From positions 1 through 8,763 of the forward strand of contig JAKBCI010000049.1 in assembly GCA_021807965.1 (NCBI GenBank): a stretch of 8,763 bases of DNA, given 5' to 3'. This document shows, piece after piece, positions 1-5,820 of this stretch (positions are counted from its first letter, which is position 1; each line of letters opens with the position of its first letter). Made by a program: the position numbers and the translations under genes. The notes beneath the pieces were generated by a model that was not told where the DNA came from, did no database searches, and was given only the letters and a program-made list of their open reading frames with translations. Source of the DNA: Actinomycetes bacterium. Its GTDB lineage: Bacteria; Actinomycetota; Acidimicrobiia; Acidimicrobiales; RAAP-2.

Positions 1-29
1 GTCCCTACTACTCCGCCGCAGCTCGCGTA

Positions 30-50
30 GTCGATGAAAGAGTCATCGAC
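30..50. repeat. Perfect 8-bp inverted repeat (hairpin)
   Basis: GTCGATGA at 30-37 is exactly reverse-complemented by TCATCGAC at 43-50, with a five-base AAGAG spacer. There is no T-run on either side, so it is not a classic intrinsic terminator. It overlaps the stop codon of the minus-strand ORF at 43-168. It could be a terminator-like hairpin for that ORF or a protein-binding site in the integrated element. Confidence 0.5.
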
Positions 51-168
51 CATCGCTCCATTTCTGCACGCGGAGTACAGGAAATTTAGATGCGTCGCCA
101 CGCACTTCAATGGTCGTGCCAAGTGTGTTGAGAATTGAGAGAGCTCTCGTCACCTGGGGACTCAGCAT
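43..168 (-). CDS. Short unidentified ORF (41 aa) in AT-richer island DNA
   Basis: An ATG-initiated minus-strand reading frame encodes 41 residues beginning MLSPQVTRALSILNTLG and ending VQKWSDGR before a TGA. Residue composition looks protein-like: a predicted amphipathic helix (VTRALSILNTLG) is followed by an alternating strand-like segment (TTIEVRGD). The frame is open upstream for another 12 codons, as far as a TAG at 205-207, so the true gene may be the tail of something longer that has decayed. I do not recognise the family. The helix-then-strand end is vaguely like the C-terminus of small HTH antitoxins, but that is only an impression. The stop codon lies inside a perfect inverted repeat at 30-50. 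Confidence 0.25.
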   Translation of the reverse strand: MLSPQVTRALSILNTLGTTIEVRGDASKFPVLRVQKWSDGR

Positions 169-204
169 CGAGCGGGCAAAGAGACGACATCTAAGGAAGT
201 CTCG

Positions 205-324
205 CTACTTCTTGTCTAAGGCCCGCCCAATGCCCAGCCGAGTGAACTTGTAGGTGACCAGATTCAGAATCAACAAGTTGATCAGGTAGTACGTACCGTC
301 TAACTTTTTGCAGATGCCACCCTT
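205..324 (-). pseudogene. Truncated hydrophobic C-terminal fragment
   Basis: A minus-strand frame is open from a stop at 325-327, inside the tRNA fragment, down to a TAG at 205-207. It contains a convincing hydrophobic helix (YYLINLLILNLVTYKF) followed by a basic tail (TRLGIGRALDKK). There is no ATG in the frame, and its upstream end runs into the tRNA-derived sequence. This looks like the C-terminal end of a membrane protein cut off at the element boundary, or a chance open frame. The lower GC of this stretch fits foreign origin. Function is unknown. Confidence 0.25.
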
Positions 325-363
325 TCAAGGTGGCGGCACGGGTTCGAATCCCGTTGGGGGTGC
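316..363 (+). other. 3' fragment of tRNA-Glu(UUC); probable attachment-site (att) duplicate
   Basis: The sequence folds as the 3' part of a tRNA. The anticodon stem is CCACC (317-321) with GGTGG (329-333), closing the loop CTTTCAA, anticodon TTC at 324-326. The T-arm is ACGGG (338-342), TTCGAAT and CCCGT (350-354). The 3' acceptor strand TGGGGGT (355-361) is followed by discriminator G362. The 5' acceptor strand is missing: bases 289-295 (GTACGTA) cannot pair with TGGGGGT, and the D-loop region 302-311 lacks the GG of a normal D-loop. A short GTCT/AGAT pairing (298-301 with 312-315) is probably chance. The gene therefore cannot give a functional tRNA. Tyrosine recombinases commonly use the 3' half of tRNA genes as attB, leaving such a fragment at the distal end of the element. 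By that logic the element lies to the left and the original downstream DNA to the right. Confidence 0.75.
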
Positions 364-422
364 TCAGCGTAATTCCTGTTCAAGTTGCGTATCTGAGCCA
401 GTGCGGCTCGGCGCCGCGACCT

Positions 423-446
423 CTTCCATAACTTCTTCCATAACTT
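423..446 (+). repeat. Two perfect tandem copies of a 12-bp unit
   Basis: CTTCCATAACTT at 423-434 is repeated without a spacer at 435-446. It is AT-richer than its surroundings and lies about 60 bp right of the tRNA-Glu fragment and 80 bp left of the excisionase-like gene. Short direct repeats in this position are typical of integrase arm-type or excisionase binding sites. The role here is inferred from position only. Confidence 0.55.
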
Positions 447-525
447 CGTCGTACCCGGGGCGTCCCAGGAGGTCCCTGTCGAGCGTCGATTGCGCTCGGG
501 CGTGGGGCGGGTACCGGTCCTGTCC

Positions 526-828
526 ATGAACACGACAGCCACCACTAGCCACGCCGGTCCCGACCGGTTCCTCACGGTGCCCGAGCTCATCGAGCGCTGG
601 CCGATCGGGCGCAACTCCACGCACGCACTCCTCAAGAGCCCCGATTTCCCGCGGGCCCTGGTGCTGCTGCGCCAGGCGAACGGCCAGCCGCGCTCCATGG
701 GGTATCGCGAAGCCGACATTCGGTCCATCGACGATGCCGGTACAGTCCACCCGAGCGAGCTCGACTTCGATGTGTGTGCAGACCGAGCAGTACGCAGCAC
801 CCGTCCGTTCGAGCATCGGTCCTGGTAG
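526..828 (+). CDS. AlpA/excisionase-like helix-turn-helix DNA-binding protein
   Basis: This encodes a 100-residue protein from the ATG; an in-frame TTG at 490 would add 12 unlikely residues. Residues 14-70 show the pattern of AlpA/MerR-like excisionases: RFLTVPELIERWPIGRNST forms the winged HTH entry, then KSPDFPRALVL, and then RSMGYREADIRSI, which matches the fPkpv...rs.gW.esdv layout of the family. Such proteins bend DNA at attachment sites to direct excision, or act as prophage/ICE regulators. The last 30 residues (after ADIRSIDD) look unlike the family and may be read-through from a lost stop. It lies just right of the tRNA-Glu att scar, but no integrase is in view, so it may be a relic of a second or decayed element. 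Confidence 0.6.
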   Translation: MNTTATTSHAGPDRFLTVPELIERWPIGRNSTHALLKSPDFPRALVLLRQANGQPRSMGYREADIRSIDDAGTVHPSELDFDVCADRAVRSTRPFEHRSW

Positions 829-864
829 CGTTCGGCCGTGCGGTCGGCTGAACTTCTTACTCGC

Positions 865-885
865 TCACGGACACCCTTACCGTGA
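865..885. promoter_or_regulatory. Inverted repeat upstream of the TMEM175-like gene
   Basis: TCACGG (865-870) and CCGTGA (880-885) are perfect reverse complements separated by 9 bases, 25 bases before the ATG at 911. This could be an operator or a leader hairpin. In GC-rich DNA a 6-bp match is weak evidence. Confidence 0.2.
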
Positions 886-910
886 CCGCCGCGGTCCACT
901 TCCGCGACCA

Positions 911-1534
911 ATGAATAACGCGCCTACCAACGCCGGTAACACGCCGCCGGGGAAGAACGGCACCATCGAAACCGATCGCCTCGAGAGTTTTAGCGATGGC
1001 GTCATGGCCGTGATCATCACGATCATGGCCTTCCAGCTCAAGACGCCGGTCACCGCTGACTTTCATGGCCTAGCCCTGAGGTTGCCCTCGCTGCTCGTGT
1101 ACGTCTTGAGTTTCACCATGATCGGTATCTACTGGAACAACCACCATCATCTCTTGCGGGCGACCCAACGGATCAGCGCTGCCGTGATGTGGACGAACCT
1201 AGTTCTCCTATTCTGGCTATCGCTCATCCCGTTTGCCACCAACTGGGTGGGTGTCTCGCACGGCAGTGTCCTGCCGGCCGCGACGTACGGTGCGGTGGCG
1301 CTGGCCGCCGCCGTGGCGTACTTCGCACTCGTGAGGTCGATTCTGCGTGCCAACCTCAACGACACACGCCTGGCGGCGGCGGTCGGCAAGGACGTGAAAG
1401 GAATCGCTTCGCCGATCATCTACGCGACGGGAATCGGCCTCGCGTTCGCAAGCCCGTATTTGGCCTACTCCTGTTACCTCTTGGTTTCGCTGATCTGGTT
1501 CATACCCGATCGACGGCTGACGCGGGGCACTTAA
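911..1534 (+). CDS. TMEM175-family (DUF1211) potassium channel
   Basis: This encodes a 207-residue integral membrane protein with about six transmembrane helices (approximately 24-44, 59-77, 92-112, 121-143, 166-184 and 185-200). The first helix carries the family signature RLESFSDGVMAVIITI at 23-38 (RxxxFSD motif), and helix 2 leads into the typical YWNNHHHLLRA stretch at 75-84. Bacterial TMEM175 proteins have one six-helix unit per chain, assemble as tetramers and conduct K+ across the cytoplasmic membrane without the usual TVGYG filter; length and layout fit. The ATG at 911 was chosen because the frame upstream overlaps the excisionase-like gene and encodes no family sequence. No clear Shine-Dalgarno sequence precedes it. 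The identity of the family is secure; ion selectivity is inferred. Confidence 0.9.
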   Translation: MNNAPTNAGNTPPGKNGTIETDRLESFSDGVMAVIITIMAFQLKTPVTADFHGLALRLPSLLVYVLSFTMIGIYWNNHHHLLRATQRISAAVMWTNLVLLFWLSLIPFATNWVGVSHGSVLPAATYGAVALAAAVAYFALVRSILRANLNDTRLAAAVGKDVKGIASPIIYATGIGLAFASPYLAYSCYLLVSLIWFIPDRRLTRGT

Positions 1535-1621
1535 TCGCCCGACGTGATCGATGTCGCCCCGAGATGGCCGAGACACTCGCGAATCAAGGTGGCGCACGCA
1601 CGGCCATCTCCTCAGCCGCAA

Positions 1622-1635
1622 CGTCCTCGAGGACG
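1622..1635. promoter_or_regulatory. Perfect 14-bp palindrome, operator-like
   Basis: CGTCCTCGAGGACG is a perfect, uninterrupted palindrome in the 218-bp gap between the TMEM175-like gene and the permease, 118 bp before the permease start. Uninterrupted palindromes of this length are typical sites for dimeric repressors. No regulator is identified. Confidence 0.3.
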
Positions 1636-1718
1636 CAAATCTGGCAACATTCGCAGCGTTACACGGCCCACGTACCGAGACGAATTGGAAACCGGATGAG
1701 CGAGTCACAGGATTCCGC

Positions 1719-1746
1719 ACGACAAGTTATTAGAAGTCTTTAGCAT
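1719..1746 (+). promoter_or_regulatory. Candidate sigma70-type promoter for the permease, implying a leaderless transcript
   Basis: ACGACA at 1719-1724 (4 of 6 to TTGACA) and TAGCAT at 1741-1746 (4 of 6 to TATAAT) are separated by 16 bases. Transcription would begin about at the GTG at 1753, giving a leaderless mRNA, a common arrangement in actinobacteria. This fits the lack of a convincing Shine-Dalgarno sequence. The match is only moderate. Confidence 0.3.
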
Positions 1747-1752
1747 TAGCGC

Positions 1753-3219
1753 GTGAGCATCGACTACGCACCGGACGCTGATCGGCCCGCGCCGGGTGCG
1801 CGTCGGCTGCACCAGTCATTCCACTTGTGGGACCTCGTGCCGCTCTCGGTGTCGAGCGTCGGCCCTCTGTTCTCGGTCGCCGCCACTGGCGGAGTCATGG
1901 CCGCTCAGGCCGGTTGGTGGACGCTACCCGCGATCGTGCTCCTCGCCGTGCCGTTCATCGTTTCCAGCTTCGTCTTTCGACTTCTCAATCAGCACTTCCC
2001 CAATGCCGGTGCTTCGTATCACTGGTCAGCACGAGTGATCGGGCGAACGGTCTCGCGCTACCAGGCCTGGATACTCATCCTGGCCTACTTCTTGTCCATT
2101 CCCCCGATCGCCATCCCGGCCGGCGCGTACACGTTGGCGCTCGTGGCTCCCAGTTACCACGCTCCGGCGGTCGTCCGCATGTCAGTGACCCTCTTCTGGA
2201 TCGTCTTCGCGGCCGTGCCACTGCTGCTCGGGGGGCGACCGACCGCTCTCATCACCCAGGTCTTCTTCGCCGTAGAGATGATCTCGCTCGCGGCCTTTGG
2301 CATCATCGGCCTGCTCAGTTGGCATCGCCTCGCCGTGCCGATCCACTTCGGACCCCCTCCGATTGGGGGCATACTTGTCGTCGCCGTCGTGGCGGCCACC
2401 ATTCTCGACGGCTGGGAGATCGACAGCTACGCCGCTGAGGAGTCCCAACGCCCGCGCGAGCATCCCGGTATCGGCGGCATCATTGGGGCGATGGGAGCAC
2501 TGGTCTTCTACGCCGTCCTCTACCCCCTCATGCTGGGCGAGACGCCGCTGCACTTGCTCGCCAATTCGACCGACCCCCTCGCCGTCTGGTCCCACCGCCT
2601 GATTCCCGGCGCCCCGTGGGCGATGCTCGTGCCAATCCTGCTCTCCACGGCCGGCGGGCTGTGGCTGACTAGCTTCATCTTGTCGCGGGCGCTGTACGCG
2701 ATGGGCCGCGAACGACTCATCCCGGTCAGCTTCGCCAAACTGAGCCGGCGCCACGTCCCCCACGTCGCCATCGTGGCGTCACTTGGTTCGGCCGCGGTGG
2801 TCGTCGCCTTCCAACTCTTCGTCACGTCGCTGGGGACCTTCTTCACCTTGGTGCTGTCGGGAGCGGGCTTCTTCTTGTTGGCCGAATTCTTCCTCGACTC
2901 GCTGACCGCCGTCGTGTTTCTCACCGTTGGCCACCGGCGTCTCGCTGACGGCCCTCGAGAGCGCCACTCGCACCCCGTCCTGCTCGTCGGCGCTCTCTTC
3001 TCGAGCGTCGTCATGGGTCTGCTCCTGATCGCCTTCTTCATCTATGGTCCGACCGCCATCGGTTCGGGCGTCGACCAGCTCTTCGCCGTCCTGCTCGCCC
3101 TCGGCGTGGTCTTCGCGTGGTGGACGAAGCACCGCCACGGCGAAACCGTTGACTTCGACGTGCCCTCCAACCAGCCAGTTCCAAGCACGGACCCGATCGG
3201 CACCACGACAGCGCGGTAA
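1753..3219 (+). CDS. APC-superfamily amino acid/polyamine permease
   Basis: This encodes a 488-residue polytopic membrane protein with about 12 transmembrane helices, the usual size for the amino acid-polyamine-organocation superfamily. The features are in family order. A helix-1 region SSVGPLFSVAATGG (34-47) contains the small residues of the unwound substrate site. PNAGASYHWSARVIG (83-97) corresponds to the conserved PxAGgxYxWar motif after helix 2. GWEIDSYAAEESQRPRE (220-236) corresponds to the family GWexxxyxaEEtknPr motif. SRALYAMGRERLIPVSFAKL (311-330) corresponds to the SRxlyAmaRdgllP loop. The C-terminus is a short hydrophilic tail. The start is GTG at 1753, since no upstream start is in frame with good context. 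The substrate cannot be read from the sequence; amino acids or amines are expected for uptake with H+ or Na+. It is probably transcribed alone. Confidence 0.92.
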   Translation: MSIDYAPDADRPAPGARRLHQSFHLWDLVPLSVSSVGPLFSVAATGGVMAAQAGWWTLPAIVLLAVPFIVSSFVFRLLNQHFPNAGASYHWSARVIGRTVSRYQAWILILAYFLSIPPIAIPAGAYTLALVAPSYHAPAVVRMSVTLFWIVFAAVPLLLGGRPTALITQVFFAVEMISLAAFGIIGLLSWHRLAVPIHFGPPPIGGILVVAVVAATILDGWEIDSYAAEESQRPREHPGIGGIIGAMGALVFYAVLYPLMLGETPLHLLANSTDPLAVWSHRLIPGAPWAMLVPILLSTAGGLWLTSFILSRALYAMGRERLIPVSFAKLSRRHVPHVAIVASLGSAAVVVAFQLFVTSLGTFFTLVLSGAGFFLLAEFFLDSLTAVVFLTVGHRRLADGPRERHSHPVLLVGALFSSVVMGLLLIAFFIYGPTAIGSGVDQLFAVLLALGVVFAWWTKHRHGETVDFDVPSNQPVPSTDPIGTTTAR

Positions 3220-3595
3220 ACGGTCGCCCGCTCGATCAATTGCCTGGTGCGGCCCTGGGCGAGCGACGCGGCTCACGAACCATCAACGGCTGCTTGATGA
3301 CACGCTGACGACGCTGACCGCCTCGACCGAGCCGCGAACCCATACCCGCAACGTTTCGACCGACCAACGTCGCCGTGACCCCTACGAGAGCCTCAGCACC
3401 TCACGCCGTCGTCCGCGACGGCGACGCTGGTCGACCACGAACCACACACGACGTTCGCCTCGTTCGCTCTCACGACGAACACTCGCTGCGGGAGACACAA
3501 CATGAGGCGCCGGCTGCTCGTACTCCGACGGTCCGACCGAACGCGACCGAACCTCCGCGAGGTGAGCGGCGGAAACGATGGGAGACTGAAACCCG
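3220..3595. other. Intergenic stretch between permease and rsgA
   Basis: There are 376 bp with no gene I can support. A GTG-initiated frame (3375-3599) overlaps the rsgA start as ATGA, but its product is charged, low-complexity and family-less, so I left it out. A 9-bp inverted repeat (CGTCGCCGT at 3368-3376 and ACGGCGACG at 3418-3426) is present and could be chance in GC-rich DNA. A GGGAG at about 3580-3584 lies 11 bases before the rsgA ATG and may serve as its ribosome binding site. Confidence 0.4.
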
Positions 3596-4657
3596 ATGAG
3601 TAAAGCCAGGGACGCGGCACGAGATGACGAGTGGCGAGCGCGTCGAACAGCCGCGTACCGAAGTCTCGGTCTTCGCGGGGCTGACATTGATCTAGACGGC
3701 GGACTCCGGCTCGGTCGCGTCAGCATTGTCCACGGGTCTCGAGCCAACGTGATCTGGTTCGACGACGTCGGTGGCGACGTCGAGACATCCAGTCACGTCG
3801 CACCGGGGCTGCGATCGCGTCTCGTCGCGGGAGACTGGGTCGGCCTGCGCGACGGTCAGATCGTCTCGGTACTCGAGCGCCACAGCGAGCTTCGCCGGCC
3901 CGATCCCCGCCGACCCGACGTACAGGTACTCGCGTCCAACGTCGACCTCGTTCTGCTGGTGCTGGCCATCGACCGCGGACTTAACGATCGCCTGCTCGAA
4001 CGCTTCGCGGTTATGGCGTGGGATAGCGGCGCGCGGCCCTTCGTCATTCTGACCAAAGCCGACCACGCCATCGACACCGCCGAGACCGAACAACGCGTGC
4101 GATCGCTGGTTCCGGGCGTTGAACTGCTCACGACCAGCTCACACAGTGGCCAGGGGATCGAACGGCTGCGCGCACTGCTGCGCCACGGCGTCACCGCGGT
4201 CATGCTCGGCGCCTCCGGAGCAGGCAAGACGTCGCTGCTCAATGCGTTGGAGGGCACGAGCGAACTAACCCGCGCCGTACGTCGGTCCGGTGACGGCCGT
4301 CACGCGACGTCGACGCGACGCCTCTATCGCCTCTCACACGGTGGCGTCTTGCTCGATATTCCGGGCATTCGTCTCGTCGACCTCGCCGGACAGTCGGGCA
4401 TCGACGAGACGTTCACCGACATTGAGATGATTGCCGACCGGTGCCGCTTTCGTAACTGTTCGCACCGTGGTGACGACGGCTGCGCGGTCGAGTCCGCGCT
4501 AGCCGCGGGTGTACTCGCGGCCACGAGGCTGGCGAGCTGGCGGCGGATCCAGGCTGAGCTCGCGGTGCGTCCTCGGGCAGCGAACCAGCGAACCCGACGA
4601 CCACGCACCGACTGGGCAGAGGATCAGAGACGTCCGCCCCAGGACGAGCCCGCCTGA
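3596..4657 (+). CDS. rsgA: Ribosome small subunit-dependent GTPase A (RsgA/YjeQ family)
   Basis: This encodes a 353-residue circularly permuted GTPase of the family that assists late maturation of the 30S ribosomal subunit. The motifs occur in the permuted order diagnostic of RsgA: G4 TKAD at 153-156, G5 SSHSGQG at 181-187, P-loop G1 GASGAGKTSL at 205-214, switch I GRHATSTRRL at 234-243, and G3 DIPG at 254-257. The C-terminal zinc knuckle is C283, C288, H290 and C296 (CRFRNCSHRGDDGC). The N-terminal ~100 residues fit the OB-fold RNA-binding domain. G3 is DIPG rather than the usual DTPG, a small deviation. The C-terminal ~30 residues are Arg/Pro-rich and disordered-looking. This is possibly the divergent actinobacterial form. 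It is convergent with the DUF488 gene. Confidence 0.93.
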   Translation: MSKARDAARDDEWRARRTAAYRSLGLRGADIDLDGGLRLGRVSIVHGSRANVIWFDDVGGDVETSSHVAPGLRSRLVAGDWVGLRDGQIVSVLERHSELRRPDPRRPDVQVLASNVDLVLLVLAIDRGLNDRLLERFAVMAWDSGARPFVILTKADHAIDTAETEQRVRSLVPGVELLTTSSHSGQGIERLRALLRHGVTAVMLGASGAGKTSLLNALEGTSELTRAVRRSGDGRHATSTRRLYRLSHGGVLLDIPGIRLVDLAGQSGIDETFTDIEMIADRCRFRNCSHRGDDGCAVESALAAGVLAATRLASWRRIQAELAVRPRAANQRTRRPRTDWAEDQRRPPQDEPA

Positions 4658-4664
4658 TCGGGCT
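4647..4664 (+). terminator. Small hairpin over the rsgA stop codon
   Basis: AGCCCG (4647-4652) and CGGGCT (4659-4664) form a perfect 6-bp stem with the loop CCTGAT, which contains the rsgA stop codon. It sits between convergent genes, where a terminator is expected, but has no T-run. Terminator function is therefore doubtful. Confidence 0.2.
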
Positions 4665-4709
4665 ACCGGATCTGGTGTCGCAACAGTGGTCGGTACGGCA
4701 CTGCGAGAG

Positions 4710-5090
4710 TCACCGCGACGGCGCCGTTCCCTGCACCACGTCGCGCAGCACCATCGCACTCGAGTGTTCGACGTCTCGAGTCGCGGTGAGCAAGACCACG
4801 CGGTGGTGGCGGAGCAGCGCGCGTAACGACGCCACGTCGCTGTGGGCGGGTTCACGCGAGAGCTCGTCGCGGTAACGCTCACGAAAGACGTCGAAGCGCG
4901 TGCGGTCGTGACCGTACCACGTGCGCAACTCCGTACTCGGCGCCACGTCGCGCAGCCACTGGTCGAAATCAATCGAGGCTTTGGTTCGTCCTCGGGGCCA
5001 CAGCCGATCAACGAGTACCCAGACGTCGCCGACTTGACGGGCTTGGTCCTCGTAGACCCGAACGACGTCGATGCCGTGCTTCACGGGCAC
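4710..5090 (-). CDS. DUF488 family protein, YeaO-like
   Basis: This encodes about 126 residues. Conserved blocks of the YeaO-type DUF488 family are all present: RVYED near the N-terminus, VLVDRLWPRG, DQWLRDVAPSTELRTWYGHD, then FRERYRDEL, and near the C-terminus VVLLTATRDVEHSSAMVLRD, corresponding to the family's tLLysakd..hN.A.vL. The biochemical role of the family is unsettled; it is often found near stress or redox genes. The start is ambiguous. TTG at 5102 gives 130 aa. GTG at 5090 has a GGGA six bases upstream. GTG at 5084 overlaps the stop of an upstream same-strand frame (GTGA) and best matches family length. I chose 5090 on the ribosome-binding-site spacing. Confidence 0.87.
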   Translation of the reverse strand: MPVKHGIDVVRVYEDQARQVGDVWVLVDRLWPRGRTKASIDFDQWLRDVAPSTELRTWYGHDRTRFDVFRERYRDELSREPAHSDVASLRALLRHHRVVLLTATRDVEHSSAMVLRDVVQGTAPSR

Positions 5091-5530
5091 CGACGATCCC
5101 AAACGAGCGGGCCGGGCCGATACGTCACCGTCTTTGAGGAAGCAGCGTCCAACCCCGTGGTCGAGGCGAACGCAGTCCGCGCTCGGTCAAAGCGTCGAGC
5201 CAGAACAGGGACGTTGCGCGTGACCGGTCCGCCACCGCGTGCGGCGGCTCGCTCGCCCTCTCGCCAGTTGCCGCGCCACGGCGGGGCGGTCCTCGGACAT
5301 AGAACGGTTGTGATGGTGACGTTCATCTCAATGTTGACCGTATCGTTCACGACGCACCGGTCCGCCACGGGCTCGAAAACAGCGTCGCCGACGTTCCCGT
5401 GGGAATCAGCAGCTGTTCGCAGCGGCGTTGGGGACTCTCGCAACCTCGAACGTCGTCCGTCGGCCAGGACGGTCGTGGGATTCGGGGCCACCGTGACGGA
5501 TGTCTTGACGGCCGGCGGTACCGGGGCCGC
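5081..5530 (-). pseudogene. Possible decayed ORF with an Ig-like (Big_1-type) domain trace
   Basis: One minus-strand frame is open across this stretch and reads VKTSVTVAPNPTTVLADG, then AADSHGNVGDAVFEPVADR, then VNDTVNIEMNVTITT. The order VxVxPxxxxADG, (T)DSHGNxVxGdxVxF, xNgTYnvTITT resembles bacterial Ig-like domains of surface adhesins (invasin/Big_1 style). The segment right after ADG does not fit, and a neighbouring frame gives a better continuation (TTFEVARV at about 5435-5450), suggesting frameshifts. Another frame just upstream (5540-5624) has a signal-peptide-like run (PGLAGALSARLIPTMA). The rest of the frame (5081-5290) matches nothing I know. It ends overlapping the start of the DUF488 gene. 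It may be a remnant of an exported protein, or only an open GC-rich frame. Confidence 0.28.
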
Positions 5531-5764
5531 GAGACACCCTCGCCATGGTCGGGATCAAACGAGCGCTCAGTGCACCGGCCAATCCAGGAGTCGCACTCAC
5601 TGAACTGTGGCCACTTCGAAGCACGCCTCACCCCAAGCTCGGTTCGCGGTGAGCGAGCGTCGGTTCGTTCGCCGCGTCGTCCCGCCGCACGATCGGTCGG
5701 CGCAGCGCGGACGCCGCTCCACGACAACCGCGCTCTCGACAAAAGGCCGTCGCCCAACGCTGGC

Positions 5765-5789
5765 GGCGCGGCGCGGCGCGGCGCGGCGC
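5765..5789 (+). repeat. Five perfect tandem copies of GGCGC
   Basis: A perfect pentanucleotide array of five GGCGC units ends six bases before a TACAAT box. It occupies the position where a -35 element and spacer would be. Copy-number slippage would move anything upstream relative to the -10 box. Expression effects are inferred, not shown. Confidence 0.6.
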
Positions 5790-5791
5790 GT

Positions 5792-5807
5792 ACGGTACAA
5801 TCACCGT
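5792..5807 (+). promoter_or_regulatory. TACAAT -10-like box inside an ACGGT-N6-ACCGT inverted repeat
   Basis: TACAAT at 5796-5801 matches TATAAT at 5 of 6 positions and would start transcription at about 5808, a 13-base leader before the ATG at 5821. The perfect arms ACGGT (5792-5796) and ACCGT (5803-5807) straddle it, as an operator would. No recognisable -35 exists, because that position is the GGCGC array. GTAGAGAGCA just before the ATG may give weak ribosome binding. Confidence 0.4.
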
Positions 5808-5820
5808 TGGGTAGAGAGCA

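Larger units (their letters stand above)
5531..5820. other. Gene-poor stretch ahead of the small Cys-rich gene
   Basis: No convincing reading frame is present on either strand. The stretch is GC-rich, and long open frames here are compositional. The only structured elements are the GGCGC pentamer array (5765-5789) and the TACAAT box with its flanking inverted repeat (5792-5807), described separately. Confidence 0.4.

Noticed and set aside
439..455. ATAACTTCGT resembles one arm of a loxP site
   Set aside because: Only 10 bases match, there is no inverted partner arm, and it is explained by the 12-bp tandem repeat.
300..911. 203-codon open frame on the minus strand
   Set aside because: It runs through the tRNA fragment and opposite the excisionase-like gene; Arg/Ser-rich with no family features. 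Shadow frame.
3375..3599. 74-codon + strand frame overlapping the rsgA ATG (ATGA)
   Set aside because: Product is low-complexity, Arg/Thr/Pro/His-rich, with no recognisable features; an ATGA overlap alone is not enough.
5190..5300. Short minus-strand ORF starting MSEDRPAVARQLAR at 5300
   Set aside because: Only the first 14 residues look protein-like; the rest is Arg-rich and ends after 37 codons.
4842..5603. 253-codon + strand open frame
   Set aside because: It is antisense to the well-supported DUF488 gene and its product looks compositional (Arg/Thr/Ser-rich).
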